64,000 nucleotides of DNA from Ehretia macrophylla (taxonomy: Eukaryota > Streptophyta > Magnoliopsida > Boraginales > Ehretiaceae), in NCBI GenBank assembly GCA_037974665.1, contig CM075767.1:17314840-17378839 (forward strand). The letters are read 5' to 3'. Positions 42,339-54,540 of this stretch are shown here, in pieces (the first letter of the stretch is position 1; each line of letters begins with the position of its first letter). Under the pieces are notes generated by a model that had not been told where the DNA came from, searched no databases, and worked only from the letters and a program-made list of their open reading frames with translations. Made by a program: the position numbers and the translations under genes.

Positions 42339-42883
42339 TTTTTATATTTGTGATTTGCACCTTATGAAACTCTCTAGCCATCAGTATGTTGAGTTACTTG
42401 TCATGGCTTGTATCCCATTGTGTGCCTTAAAAAATAAACAAACGACCCTTTTAGATGAAGGGCGTTTCATTTCGTGATTGAGGGTTATTATTAAAAGTTA
42501 TTTGTACGACTTTAATTTTGCCGTTAGTCTTATTATATCAGTTTATAATAACTGATCACGCAAAAGATCACGCAACAATAACTGGATAATTCTGTAAACT
42601 TTATCAATCAGCATGTTCAGGGCTGGCATGCATCTTAAACAGCAAAATATCAATGGAAGCAAAGCCATACTCTGCTAACCAATTGACATCAACCTAAACA
42701 CATGCTTATGTTAGCAGTACATAGTGTCTTTGTTGGTTAGTGACATTATGTTCGTAAGAGAAATGTTATAATTTTATTGTTAAGCAAAAATAGCAATAAC
42801 TTCATAATTATTTTAAATCTCCTTGAACAACACTTTAGGTAAAAGATACACCTTAAGGTATGTTTAACAAAGAATGTTATTTA
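42339..42883 (+). other. 3' flank of D4
   Basis: Matches 60717-60910 and then 61240-61570. It lacks the piece from about 20560 to 20995 found after D1. No gene. Confidence 0.6.
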
Positions 42884-43996
42884 TAACAATTGCTTGTGGA
42901 TAAATATCCTCCATTGAACTATTAACTTGAAAATTGGAAAAAAAAAATCATTTTAGGGTGGTTGTTTCACTAGGAGCTAGATCACTTCACTTTCAAGATG
43001 TCTTGGTGGTGAAATGGTAGACACGCGAGACTCATTCTTTTATATATATATTTTTTTAATGAAAGAAGGGATAATGCATTAAAATATCATTTTTGCCCTT
43101 TCAATTTGATTATGTTGGTTCTTTTTTCCATTAATTTTCTACTTGTTCGTTGGAATGTGATTGCATTAATGTAATTTTTTTAACCAAGAAAGCAAATGGT
43201 CACACTAATTAATCTTTTATAGCTAAAATTCCTTTCTTTGGTGTCGTTGCTTGAAGCAACGAAAATTTGGAAGTTCACATCATATTTTAAGGGCAAAAAT
43301 AACATTTTAGTGCATTATTACTTTTTTCATAAAAAATCACAAAAGAAATTAAAGTGCAGGAACTTGTTGTTTGAGACTATCATATTTCTCTGGAACTAAG
43401 ATGACTTTTTTCTCGAAAATGTTTTCCTAAAAAATGTCAAGAAATAGATAACTTCGGTATATTGAAAGAATAACTAGGCATCTTCATTAATTCAACCATG
43501 AATATCGCTTAAAAATACTAAAAAAGGAAATTCAAAAGACACAGAAACTCCAATCAAATCCCATTCCAGTAAACTCAGTTATGTTCTCACTGGGTTTTGA
43601 GAGTTGAAATCAAACATACTTAAAAAAGAACACAGCTCACAATAACGATAATTAACAAAAACTATTTAAGGAGTCATTTGAAAGCCCAGATCACGATGAA
43701 TCTTTTTCAGGGAGACGTGTAGTCTGAAGCTTTGTAAATAATTATTGCAGCAAGGCTAACATATAGTCTTTAGTCGCCGTAAGAAGGAAGAGAAAAGAAG
43801 CTGGGAAAAAAAAAAATAGAATTCTGTTATAGCCTTGATTTGTTGGCAATTTAAAACGGCATACAAGTTTAGTGATCACCGGCATAATTTATCCTTTGGT
43901 CTTTAAGTTTAATCTTGAGGTGTAAATTATATATTTGTCCTTAAATTCATCAGCTAGCTTTAACCTTCAAATTGTGGGAGTGACTTATTTGACGTA
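42884..43996. repeat. leader block of duplicated unit III, with trnL-like fragment
   Basis: Matches the blocks at 14084, 21307 and 61572. About 85 bases after the ATTGGAAAA run are missing here (compare 14150-14280). The trnL-like piece is at 43000-43034. No gene. Confidence 0.85.
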
Positions 43997-44995
43997 GTCT
44001 CAGCAATCCTAATATGGAACAAGGCGGTGGATAAGCATGCACCTCTAAATTTTCTCTCAAGCTCCACCGCGTTCACCTTTTTCTTCGTCTCATCTTCTCA
44101 ACTTCTTCTTCTTCGTTCTTCATCTAGCTCCCTCCTTTGCTTTGATCTTTTTTGTATCATACTTTTAGTTGTGTGTGTGGGTTTCTTACGTTCGTGTTTA
44201 GTTATCTTCTTTTACTTGCTACCGGATGGGGTTTTCGGTGATCCGCATTCAATGATATTCATCTTTTCTTCTCTTGTTCTCGTTGTACAGCCTATCGGCG
44301 TGGTTGCTTTTGCCCCCATTGCCTAGCTCGTGATGCTCTTCCTTCTCTTCCCCACCATATTGTTCACCACTTGTATTGGTAGTATTATTGGAGGTTTTAG
44401 GTGGACTACTCCTTCGCCGTTGAGGTTTGAGTCTCTATTGGAGACTTTGACTATCTCCCTGCACTTTGGGTCATGTGTCCCTTCACGTGTTTGTTCGTTA
44501 GCTGCTATTTTGACAGCTCCGGTTGGTGGGTTATTCGTGGATTGAATGTTAGTTGTTGGGTATTCTTGCCACTGTTTTGGCTGTTGGAAGATCGTTTGTT
44601 GTCCCCTATGTTTGTTGCCTGCTCCTCGCCGAAGTTTCGCTACCGTCCAGCTCCTATGCTTATCCTTACCTCTTTGGACATGGTGTTCTTCACGTTGTCT
44701 CTATGCTGCTCTCTAGTTTCGCTATCGTCCAGCTCCCATGCTTATCCTTTTCTCTTTGGACATGGTGCTCTTCACGTTGTCTCTAGGCTTCTCTCTATTG
44801 TTCTACTTTTATCACTTGTTTTCATTGGTCTCTTTTGTTGTATTTTATCTTTTTTCTTGGGCTCTTGTTGGTTGAGGGTGAGCCTAATCTTTTGTATTCA
44901 TGTTTGTTAGTTAATAATATTAATATCATCTTGACAAAAAAAAAAAAAAAAACTTAGCAATCCTCTCTTACAAAAAAAAAAAAAAAAAAAAAAAG
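43997..44995 (+). mobile_element. polyA retroposon with target duplication (unit III copy)
   Basis: Same element and same site as 15356-16248, with ACTTATTTGACGTA (43983-43996) and ACTTAGTTGACGTA (44996-45009). It carries an extra internal duplication (the CGTCCAGCTCC.ATGCTTATCC phrase occurs at 44645 and 44727). The long frame of the unit I copy is broken here by stops. Confidence 0.82.
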
Positions 44996-45014
44996 ACTTA
45001 GTTGACGTAATCAG

Positions 45015-45950
45015 TCAACATGTTAATTGGGTAGTGTTTTAGGGTTACAACACAACCCAATTCGATAATAACCCAACTCAATCCAACCTAGTTGCTAAAA
45101 TACTAGGTTGGGTTATAACACATACAACAATACTGCAAGTTGAGTTGGATTCAAGTTTAAAAACTATAAACTAGCTCAGATAATAATCTAGCCCAACTCG
45201 ATTTGGTACCCCAGTCCAACTCAATTCAGTAATCCAACACAGCTTAATTCAGTAAAATAGCTCAGCTCGATTTGGTAAACTAGTCCAATTCAATTTAGTC
45301 TTTTTTCTAAGTGAAGTGATATTGTGCATGACCACATTTTTTTAGGTAAAGTCAGATCTGCACAATGAGTCATGACCATAATTTTTTTTTATTTTGGTCA
45401 AAGCATGACCACAATTAGCTATACTATAATCTATAGGAAAGCAACAAGGATTATCGAAGATGGAAGAGGATTCTGAAGAAGATAAGCACTCTGAGGGAAA
45501 GTGCTGATCTATTGAAGATCTCGAAGATTAATTGTAGGAAGAACAATATTAGTTGAAGAAAGAAAGAAATTAAAACATTAGTTTGTAAAAGTTTTATTTG
45601 TTTTACAACTAAAATAATTAGTTTGAACATGATTTTTTGTTTTGATTTTTGTATTATTTCTCATATCAAATTTTAATTTTTGTAAGTTCACATTTTTTAC
45701 TTAGTAACATTTTGAGTTATTTTTAAAATCATTTTTTACTTAGTAACATTTTGAGTTATTTTTAAAATTTTGTATTGTCTCAAAATTTAGTAATTCATTA
45801 ATATATATATATATATCTTATTTTTTTGTTTAAAAAAATGGACTGACCAGAATCCAACCCAATTAACCCATTTAACTTAGTCCATTTATTAATTGGGCTA
45901 AATGAGTTCACTGGTCGAGCTATCCTAACTCGACTCAAATACCATGTTGA
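45015..45950. mobile_element. hAT-like non-autonomous element (unit III copy)
   Basis: TCAACATG ends and the 8 bp duplication GTAATCAG / GTAATTAG (45007-45014, 45951-45958). It carries the short acidic frame (ATGGAAGAGGATTCTGAAGA at 45460) with a stop after 15 codons. A 45-base stretch (ATTTTTTACTTAGTAACATT..) is duplicated near 45690-45760. Confidence 0.78.
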
Positions 45951-46855
45951 GTAATTAGCCCTTTAAAAATAGTTTTGGAAGTACAATAAAGAAAAAAAAT
46001 TGTAACATCTCTTTGTTTGAGAAAAAAAAGGCTGGTAACTAATAAAGCGAAAGTAACTAGCACCCTTTGGATAGCACAAAATTCAAAATGTGTTTTCTTA
46101 AATTAATATTAATTTTCAACTCTCTTATGCCACTAAATCAAAGTAGACACTGAAGTTAGAATGGAGTGAATAACAGGAAGTAACTACTTTGTCCCCACCT
46201 TCTTTTGATCATGAGCCGGAATGAAGGAACCGTTTTGAATTTGGATCCTCTCAATTTACTCTTTTTTTTTTTTTTACCCTCCCATTCCCATTTTTTTTCT
46301 TCTTTTCTTTTATCCCATCCCCACCTGTCCCCACCCTATGAGATTCGGACTTTAGTCTTTCAATTATCAGGAGAAAAATTAAGTACATATATTAAGTAAA
46401 ATTATAAAATTATTAGGTCAGCCACATTACAAGTGAGGACAACATCCCGGCCCTTCCCGTGGCTGACCTAATAATTTCTTTCGATTAAAAGGAAGGTCAA
46501 AGCTAATATTTCACTTTCAACAAATGTTCACTCTAAGAATAGACCTAATAATATTCTAATTTATCGTTTGTTTCACATCTATGATCCATAATTAAACATG
46601 GCAGATACTAGATTTTTGAGTGCTTTGATGCATCAATTACCATTTTCCATTTCTTGCTCAAAATACCTCCATATATCACGGGAAAAATGTTAGTAGTTAT
46701 GTAAATGAACAGATGAACGAGTAAGGATTATTACAAGTATCACCATGTTTAATGCAATTTAACTTGTGTTGAAGTTAGCATTGATCGACCAAAAAAAAAA
46801 AAAAAAGAAGTTAGCATTGAGAATTTCTTTGGTTGTAGTCATCTCTGTTGATATG
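45951..46855 (+). other. upstream region of D5
   Basis: Matches 22945-24138 before D2. Pyrimidine-rich near 46255-46330. A segment of about 400 bases present at 23400-23750 is absent here. Probably contains the D5 promoter; no gene. Confidence 0.55.
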
Positions 46856-46863
46856 TATAAAAG
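46856..46863 (+). promoter_or_regulatory. TATA box of D5
   Basis: TATAAAAG lies 91 bases before the D5 ATG, conserved in D2. Confidence 0.6.
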
Positions 46864-46946
46864 CCTGCAATAGCCATGACATTGAGGATCATATCCCCTA
46901 CATTAAGAATTAAAATCTGCATTGAATTAGTCTTTCGAATTCCAAG

Positions 46947-48128
46947 ATGAAGGGCATTAATCTGGTTACCACGGCTCTTTGCCTGCTGTTGCTCTTCACC
47001 AACAATGGTTTTTTTTCTCTATCTCATCCATGCGATGTTGCATCATTACATTAATTACGGCTTCACTTCTGTTTGAGTTTTGTTACAATTAATTTAATTT
47101 GTATGATGCTCCTATATTGATAAGATAGAACCGAATAATTTTTACTATAGTATTAGAGTTGAGAGTCAATTCTTGTTCATCCACGTTTGAATTTTTTTTT
47201 TTACTCATGAAACCCATACTTTTAAAGAAAAGGTTAAATACTCATTTTGGTCATTTATTTTTGACTTGATTGACAAAATAGTCTTTTATATTTAAAAGTG
47301 ATACATTTCAATCCCTTATCTTTTATTTAAGTGACATCGTTAGACATTTTTAGTAATTTCGTTAAAAAATTGACGGAAAACATACGTACTAAACGCGCAA
47401 TTTGGGAAAAAAATAAGAGAAATTTGCTAATCATGTGCATTTTCCGACATTTTTTTAACGAAATTACTAAAAATGACAAACAGTGTCACTAGGACGAAAG
47501 ATAAGAGACTGAAATATATCACTTTTAAAGATAAGAACCACTTTATCAATCAGGTTAAAGATAGAGATCAAAATAGGTATTAACCGTAAAAAAAATTGCA
47601 TAGTTTTGACGACGTCGATTCAATTGCTCCATGCAAACCGAAAATGCGGTTATTTAAGTTTATTACTCGAAATTTTGGCTTGAAAAATGACCAAGGCTGC
47701 ATCATTAGAAAAATAACCATTATAGGGGCGTCATTGCATCAAAATAATGTCTAGATTTTTCCCTCTATTTTTGTTCTATAACGTTACTGCAAGATGGTTT
47801 CCTTTTGCCAGCGTTAGTGATAACCATTGTAAGACAATATTTGTCTTTCAAATGAGAGGAAAAATTAATGTTTTTCCCTCTGCATTTAGAGATGGTAATG
47901 TTGTCTCTGTCATTGTCTCATTCTCATCATGGCTTTTAATAACATGATATTTATGCAGAAATGGGTCCTTTAACGGCAGAAGCGAAGACATGTCTTTATA
48001 AGAGCAAAAACTTTTGGGGACTATGTTTCAGTGAAGTTAGGTGCTCTAACGTTTGCCAACGCGAGGGCTATCAAGGAGGCGATTGCCGTGGATTACGCCT
48101 TCGATGCTTTTGCTTTAAAGATTGTTGA
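46947..48128 (+). CDS. D5: plant defensin, subtype B, intact
   Basis: Exons 46947-47007 and 47959-48128 (76 aa). Exon 1 encodes MKGINLVTTALCLLLLFTNN, a signal peptide with a leucine core. The phase-1 intron has donor G/GTTTTTTTTC and acceptor TTATGCAG. Exon 2 starts EMGPLTAEAKTCLYKSKNFW and carries exactly eight cysteines in defensin spacing, with the gamma-core DCRGLRLRCFCFKDC. The product is a small secreted peptide likely to act on microbial membranes in the apoplast. The intron carries a palindromic MITE (47237-47581) but not the gypsy element seen in D2. TATA box at 46856. Clearly a duplicate of D2. The start was chosen by the signal peptide. Confidence 0.88.
47237..47581. mobile_element. 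palindromic MITE in the D5 intron
   Basis: AATACTCATTTTGGTC at the left and the near inverse ATCAAAATAGGTATT at the right. Orthologous to 24529-24864, so it was there before the duplication. It keeps the uninterrupted GGTAT site where the gypsy element entered the D2 copy. Confidence 0.75.
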
Positions 48129-50202
48129 GATGATTCAAGGAGTGCTTGACCAATCTTTTTATGTACTTCTATGTTTCGGAATAAAATGTTAAATACTGTC
48201 ATATTTCGCTCTTATACTCTTTCACTCTTCCGTATATAATAGAATTATTATCATATATACTAAAAATTTGACAATTAATACATGAATTATGACTATCTAA
48301 AAAAGGGGTGAAAAGCGACACAAAGCATTGCCCAAAAATTTTATCCATGCTAGTTGAATATTTTGCAAAACTATCAGACTGTTTGAAACAATGAATTCCA
48401 TAAAATTTTGTGAAATTTATTTGCAAATTCAATTTTTAGTGTTTGGAAGTACCCTTTTAAAAAATTAAAAATCGACAATTTTCTTATACTTTGCCCATAT
48501 AGGGCTCAAGAAGTGGAATTTTCAAAGTCATATTTTTTAAAATTTGTTGCTAATTTTTTAGGACAAAATTACCCCTAGGTTTAAGAGATAGACTTTGACT
48601 AAAGCACAACGATAAAGAAAAAAAATTCATTGCCTCTCTCCCTGTTTCTTTTTCACAAAAAAGGGTGAATAGCCTCAGACCCCTCTGTGGTCAAGCGAAA
48701 CTAGCTACAATCTCATTGTGGTCTAAAAATTATTGTCGGACCCCCTTGTGGTGCTACCTTAGGTGCATACCCACCACTATCATTTGATTCTGTCAAAAAA
48801 ATTAACTGCGGCAATAAATTGACCGTTATACCCTTATTAAATAGAAACAATCAACGTTGTCTTCTACTTCTCCGACGACTCTCGTCATCAACATCACCGA
48901 CAACGACAACCTCGCCTTCTTCTTCTTCTTCTTCTTCATACCGGCGTAGAAGAGAAATTGTACCGTGGCGGAGGATGGCAACATGGAGAAGCTAGGTTTC
49001 GTGGTTGTCACTAGGTGACCCATCGCCAGAGAATATGCGAAAGCTATAGAAAAAAAATGGTGAAGAAGCTGACGCGGGTCCTCTTCGATTCAGGGGTTTT
49101 GGGTGATTCAAAATTAGTTTTTAATACACCAAAAGAATTGCAGGGGGAAGACAAATCTATTGATGAAGTCGATTCTCATGATTTTCATTGAATTTGTATT
49201 ACAAGATGAAGCTGAGATAAATGTGATAAATTGGTGAAAGACGGTCGTTTTCACTTTGTGTTGTTTGTATTAAATGTAAGAAGATCTTAATTTGAACAAT
49301 ATACCCAAGTTTATATATCAGTTCCATAAAAAATTTCTCTCGAACGGCGGAAGACAAATCTGTTGATGAAGTCGGTATATCTTGTCGTTGTTGGAGGCGT
49401 CAACGGAGAAAAGCTTGAAGTCGGCTAATATTGTTTTTTTTCTTGTGAGAAAGGGTATTTTAGTCAATAAACACACTTATTTGGTCAGTTCAGACGCAAA
49501 ACACAAGCGTGGTTGGCACTCTCTGCTAGTTTGGACATAAAAGTTGATGGAAGGGGAGTTGTATGCATGTAGGGTAACAACACAGAGGGGTCCGGCTATA
49601 GTTTTTGGAACACGTGGGGTCGTGGCTAGTTTTGCTTAACCATATGGGGGTTTGGGGCTATGCACCCCAAAAAAAAAAAAATTCAAAGCCTCTCTCACCC
49701 TTTCTTTTAAGCTTATTTTTTCTTATTAAATGTATAGTTGAATTTAAAGTTACTTTGTCACTTGGAATGTAGGTTTATTTTGTAATCTTGAACTGATGAT
49801 TGGAGTTATGATTTGTTTCCTATTGCTTAACTTTATTGAAAATTTTTCTTTGTTTTTTTTTTGCTTTTTTGCTTTTTTGGGATAATTTTAGGATAATAGC
49901 AATAATCAATAATGTGATGAGATGATAACTTATCACAAACCTAATTTCAATATAACAAAAGGGCATATAAGTAAAATAAAAATATTAATTCTAATTCCAC
50001 ATATACTTCAAACACAATTTGTATTCGCAAATAACATAATTGACTTAAGACTGTTTTACAATTTCAAACAAAGGAATTCATTTGTAAATTCAAATCATCG
50101 CAGAATTCATTTATAAATCAAATGAATTTTAAACCTCAAGTACTTCTGAACAGTATGTAATGAAGCAATGTTTAAGAGATTGCCAAAGTGAATGACCATT
50201 AA
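48129..50202. mobile_element. D5 3' flank: palindromic MITE split by a MULE-like foldback element
   Basis: The D5 3' flank leads into a palindromic MITE (about 48378-50156, the relative of 35118-35556). It is interrupted at 48663-49668 by a foldback element starting GGGTGAATAGCCTCAGACCCC and ending with the near inverse (GGGGTTTGGGGCTATGCACCCC when read in parts). Sister unit II lacks the inner element (see 35410-35430). Its interior (48830-49560) holds a TTC/GAA-rich run (48918-48936) and no gene that I recognise. Confidence 0.7.
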
Positions 50203-50977
50203 TTTTCTCTCTCTACAAACCCTTACACGAGGGTTTTGACTTTGCCATCTCTCGTTGAAGGTCTCATTTCCATTGTTGTGTGATGTTTTTCAGTACTCTG
50301 ACCATTGCCCGGTAGCACTTACTTTCTCTTAGTCTATTTTCTTTGCTTTCTTTTTATTCTATTTTTGTTTCTTGTACAGATCTTTCCTTGTTTTAGATGG
50401 ATGTTTAAGTTTTTCTTTTGTTTGTGGCTTAATCATTTCCTGTGAGGCTCGTTTGTGCTGTATAGGTCATTGCTGGTGTTTAACCCATTACACTTCCTTG
50501 CTGCTACTACTCATTCTCTTCATCCCCGTGTTGTTGTCTACCTGTGTTGGTAGTGTTGCTGGAGACTTCAGGTGGACTGCGCCTTCACCGTTTAAGGTCT
50601 GAGATTCTTTATCAATTGGAGATTCTGTCTATCTACGTACCTTCATCCTAGGTCGCGTGTCCTTTTAAGTGTTTGCTCAATGCTTGCTTGTGATGGGCTA
50701 TTGGTTATTGTTTTGGTGGCTTCGGTGAGTGTTTATGGGTTGGGTATGGCTGGGTTGTTACCCATGTTTGGCTTCGATGCTTTTGGTTGGGATTTGGCGA
50801 TGCTCTGATTGCCGATTTACGTATTGCTATTGCAGGTTTCGTTCTTTGGCGTTGGTTTGTTGTTTGCTACAGTTTCATTTGTTGGGCTTTGGGCTTTTGG
50901 TTTGCCCTATATTTTTTTCTTTCTATTTTGTTCTTTGTTGGGCTTGCTTATGGGTCCAACTGGCTATATTTTTCTTT
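50203..50977 (+). mobile_element. polyA retroposon, 5' part (unit III), joined to a LINE
   Basis: Matches 35601-36323 nearly base for base and starts after the same GAATGACCATTAA target word (50190-50202). At about 50977, after GGGTCCAACTGGCTATATTT and TTCTTT, the text changes to LINE sequence, so the natural tail and right target duplication are missing. Confidence 0.75.
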
Positions 50978-51600
50978 GACATTTTTGGTTTGCTCGAGAC
51001 TAAGATCAAACTGAGCAATGCCCAATTTGTGGTGAATAGAAGATTCAAGAATTGGGGGTTTACGAATAACTATGACCATTCTCGTAGAGGGAGAATTTGA
51101 TTTTTTTGGGATAAACAGAAAGTTACATGTGATATGGTGGAAACATGTGACCAAGCTATTCTATGCCGATTCATCCTACCAGATGATAGCTAATGATGGT
51201 ACTCCTGTTTTGTTTATGGAAGTAATGACTATACGGAGATGAGAAGTTTATGGGCTAAACTAATAGAATGGTCTAGGAAGTTTGATGATATACCTCTTTG
51301 TGTGCTCGGGGATTTCAATGAAATCCTCAAAACCGAGGAAATGTTAAGATGTGATTGTCTTCCAATTGAAGAAGTTGAATTCAAGGAATTCCTTGAAGAT
51401 GCAGAGCTCATTGAACAGCAGTGTACAGGTCCTGAGTACACATGGACAAATAATGCTACTGATGGTGTTGTTAGAGCCAGCAAGCTCGATAGGGTATTGG
51501 TTAACAGCGAGTAGATTTGCAAGGTTTTTGAGTTTGAGGTGAAAGTGGAAATGTCGTCTTTATCAGATCACTGTCCTTTAATAGTTACCATTTTCTAGAA
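50978..51600 (+). pseudogene. LINE endonuclease (APE type), partial
   Basis: Reads FDIFGLLETKIKLSNAQFVV, then after stops VLGDFNEILKTEEM (GDFN motif), YTWTNNATDGVVRASKLDRV and SLSDHCPLIVT (SDH motif). These are the catalytic blocks of apurinic-type LINE endonucleases. Stops near 51100 and 51514. Confidence 0.85.
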
Positions 51601-53229
51601 GCAGTCTCAACGAGCTGCTCTACTCAAGTTTTATAATATTTGAACATCTCATTAGGAGTATCCTCATCTTATTGAGAGATTGTGGTCTCAACAAGTGGAA
51701 GGATACCCCATGTTCTGTTTAGTTCAAAAGCTTAAGAGTATCAAAAGTGCATTGAAGACTTTTAATCATGAAAAGTTTAAAAACACCGAAGGTACCATTG
51801 TGGTTGTTTCTCCTCTCATTCACTGGAGCAAGAGCAGATGTTGAGGTTACAATCAGAGCAAGCACTTGAGAAGGAGGAATCAATTTTGAAACAAAAATCC
51901 AGAGTCCTGTGGCTGAAAGAAGGTGATCAAAACACTTCATATTTTCATAAAGTTATTCAGGGCTGTAAAGCGAGAAACAATATCCACTCACTTATCAAAG
52001 AGGATGGCAGTTTCACTAAGTCAGGTATGAAGGTTTGAGATACTATCATTGATTATTATTCTAAACATCTCGACAAAGAGAATCAAGTTAGTGAAAGCTA
52101 CTCAGTGGAAGACATCAAATCTATCTTGAATTGCCCAATTTCAGCCGACCACTGCAATAATTTATTGGCATCTGTTCTTGACTCATAAATTAAAAAGGCA
52201 TTATTTTCTATCCACATCAGTAAAGCTCCAGGCCCAGATGGTTTCTTAGCTCACTTCTTCAAGAATTCTTGGGATCTTGTAGGTGATGATGTGTGTAATG
52301 CGGTGAGATATTCTGTTCAAGCTGGTGCTATTCTCAAACAAATCAATGCAACCGCAATTAATCTCATTCCCAAGGTTGAGAATCCAGCTTGTGTGCAAGA
52401 TTTCAAGCCAATTTGTTGTTGTAATATCATCTACAGATGTATCTCCAAAGTGATTACTAACCGTTTGAAGGATACTTTAGGCTCTATCATTTCCATTAAT
52501 CAATTTGCCTTTGTTCCAGGTAAGAAGATTGTTGACAATATTCTGATTGCTCAAGAGTTAATTAGGAATTATGGAAGGAAGATAATCAGTCCCGGATGTG
52601 TTGTTAAGATTGACATTATGAAGGCATATGATTCAATAAGCTGGCAATTTATCATTAAATGTCTCAAAGCTCTTGAATATTCAGAAGCCTTTGTTAGATG
52701 GGTTGAGATAAGCATTGCCACTCCATCATATTCAATTGTCATTAATGGCCAGTTTGAAGGTTTTTTCAAGGGTAAAAAGGGGCTCAAACAAGGCGATCCA
52801 CTTTCACCCCACTTGTTCGTGATAGCTTTGGAAGTTATGTCCCAACTGCTTCAGAGATGTTCTAATATGGAAGGGTTTGGATTCCACCCTAAGTGCAAAG
52901 AAATGAAGTTGAATAACCTTGCATTTGCGGACGATATACTGATCTTCTCAAAAGCCAACATTCAGTCATTGAATCTTATTGATAAGGCATTGGTTACCTT
53001 CTCAAAGTTGTTGGGACTCAAAGTTAGCAATCTCAAAAGTGAAATCTTCATTGGGGGATACAGTGAATACGTGAAGAAAAATTTGGCTGAGGTGTTCAAT
53101 ATCAAAATCGGCAAGCTATCAGTCAAGTACCTTGGGATTCCTCTCATTACAGGAAGACTCAACAAGAATATGTGCAACCTCATTTGCTCCAAGATCACAA
53201 ATTGTATTGAACATTGGGCTAACAAATGA
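51601..53229 (+). pseudogene. LINE reverse transcriptase, broken
   Basis: An N-terminal connector (51838-52038, LWLKEGDQNTSYFHKVIQG) is followed after stops by APGPDGFLAHFFKNSW. An open stretch at 52291-53229 then contains INLIPKVENPACVQDFKPI, VKIDIMKAYDSISW, GLKQGDPLSPHLFVIALEV and the catalytic FADDILIFSKAN. It would copy the LINE RNA at a nick. The 312-codon open part is the best kept ORF in this element, but its flanks are broken. Confidence 0.9.
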
Positions 53230-54135
53230 CTTTCTTATGCAGGTAAGCTCCTTCTAATCAAGTATGTTCTTTCGAGCATTACTTATTACTGCCGTAATAT
53301 TTTCCTTATCCCTAAAGGAGTTGTATATGAGATTGAAAAGAGGTTCACTGCCTTCTTATGGAAAGGGGGTGGCAATTGTGTGAAAGGAGCTAGAGTTGCT
53401 TGGTCAGAGGTTTGCAAGTTGAAGAAGGAAGAAGGATTGGGTATTCGTAGCCTTGCAGATATTAACTTTGTTGTTGTCCCTAAACAATTTTGGCACACGT
53501 ATACTGATGCAAACTCTCTTTGGGGATACTGGATGAATAGGGTACTCCTAAACCATGACAATATATGGTCTGTGGATATCCCTATTAATGCAAGTTGGAC
53601 TTGGCGAAATATTTTGAGATGCAAGGAGAAGGCAAGAGACTTCGTTCAGCACAGAATGGGTAATAGGGAAAGAACCTGGTGGTTTTGGGATCCTTGGCTC
53701 GCTTGTGGTAGAATGGTGGATTTTGTTCGAGATAACAATATTGCTGTTCCTTTCGAGCTGATTAATGAAAAGATGGTTAGATTCATTAGAAGGAACCATT
53801 GGAATTGGCCTCTTGAAATCAATTTTATGAACTAGTTGACGACTTCTCTTACTCCCAAGAACTACCAAGAATCTATTGGTTGGTTTGCAGGGAGTAACGG
53901 TAATTTTAAAACTACCTCAACCTGGAATTGCATTCGAGAAAAGAGAGGGAAGGTGGAGTGGGTAGACCTTGTTTGGAATAAAGCTGTTGTTTCAAAACAT
54001 AGTTTTTGTACTTGGCTTATGTGCTTAAATCGTAGTCCCACTAAAGAACACCTACTTAGTTGGGGAGTTATTGATTGCGCAAAATGTTTCTTTATGTGGT
54101 TTAGGGATGGAATGCAGGGATCACCTCTATTTTGA
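53230..54135 (+). pseudogene. LINE C-terminal region with zf-RVT-like domain, broken
   Basis: 53230-53380 reads LSYAGKLLLIKYVLSSIT, the usual thumb region. 53380-53835 reads FWHTYTDANSLWGYW and WFWDPWLACGRMVDF. 53836-54135 reads STWNCIREKRGKVEWVDLVW and KHSFCTWLMCLNRSPTKEHL, like the reverse-transcriptase zinc-binding (zf-RVT) domain of plant L1. Stops separate the parts. Confidence 0.85.
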
Positions 54136-54540
54136 GTGCCCTTTTACCAACATAATTTGGAGATATCTTTCTTCTCTTATTAAAAAGCAGAATATTGTTA
54201 CCCATTAGGATTTGATGATTATCCTACTTTGTAGGCTTTGCAAGAAGAAGACACTGAAGGCAGATATCATGAGAGCTATGTTTTGTGTAAGCATTTACTA
54301 CATCTGGTAGGAAAGAAATAATAGAATTTATGGAAAATGTACTAGCTCAGAGGAACAGATGATTGAGAAAATCCTTCTCAATGTTAGAGAAAAAAAATCG
54401 TTATAACGTAAATATGTCAATAGTGCACAAAATAGATCCCTCTGTTCTTTATGACATATTACAAATATATTGATGTAAATATCCTTTGTATCTTGATTTT
54501 TTTTGCAGTGCAATGAAATGATTACTTGCTTAGCCAAAAA

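Larger units (their letters stand above)
50978..54540 (+). mobile_element. L1-type LINE, 5'-truncated and decayed
   Basis: The order is endonuclease (from mid-domain), reverse transcriptase, C-terminal zinc-finger region, 3' untranslated part and an A-rich tail (54533-54552). ORF1 is absent. It begins in the endonuclease at FGLLETKIK, so it is 5'-truncated as is usual for LINEs. Several in-frame stops are visible. I find no target duplication. Confidence 0.9.
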
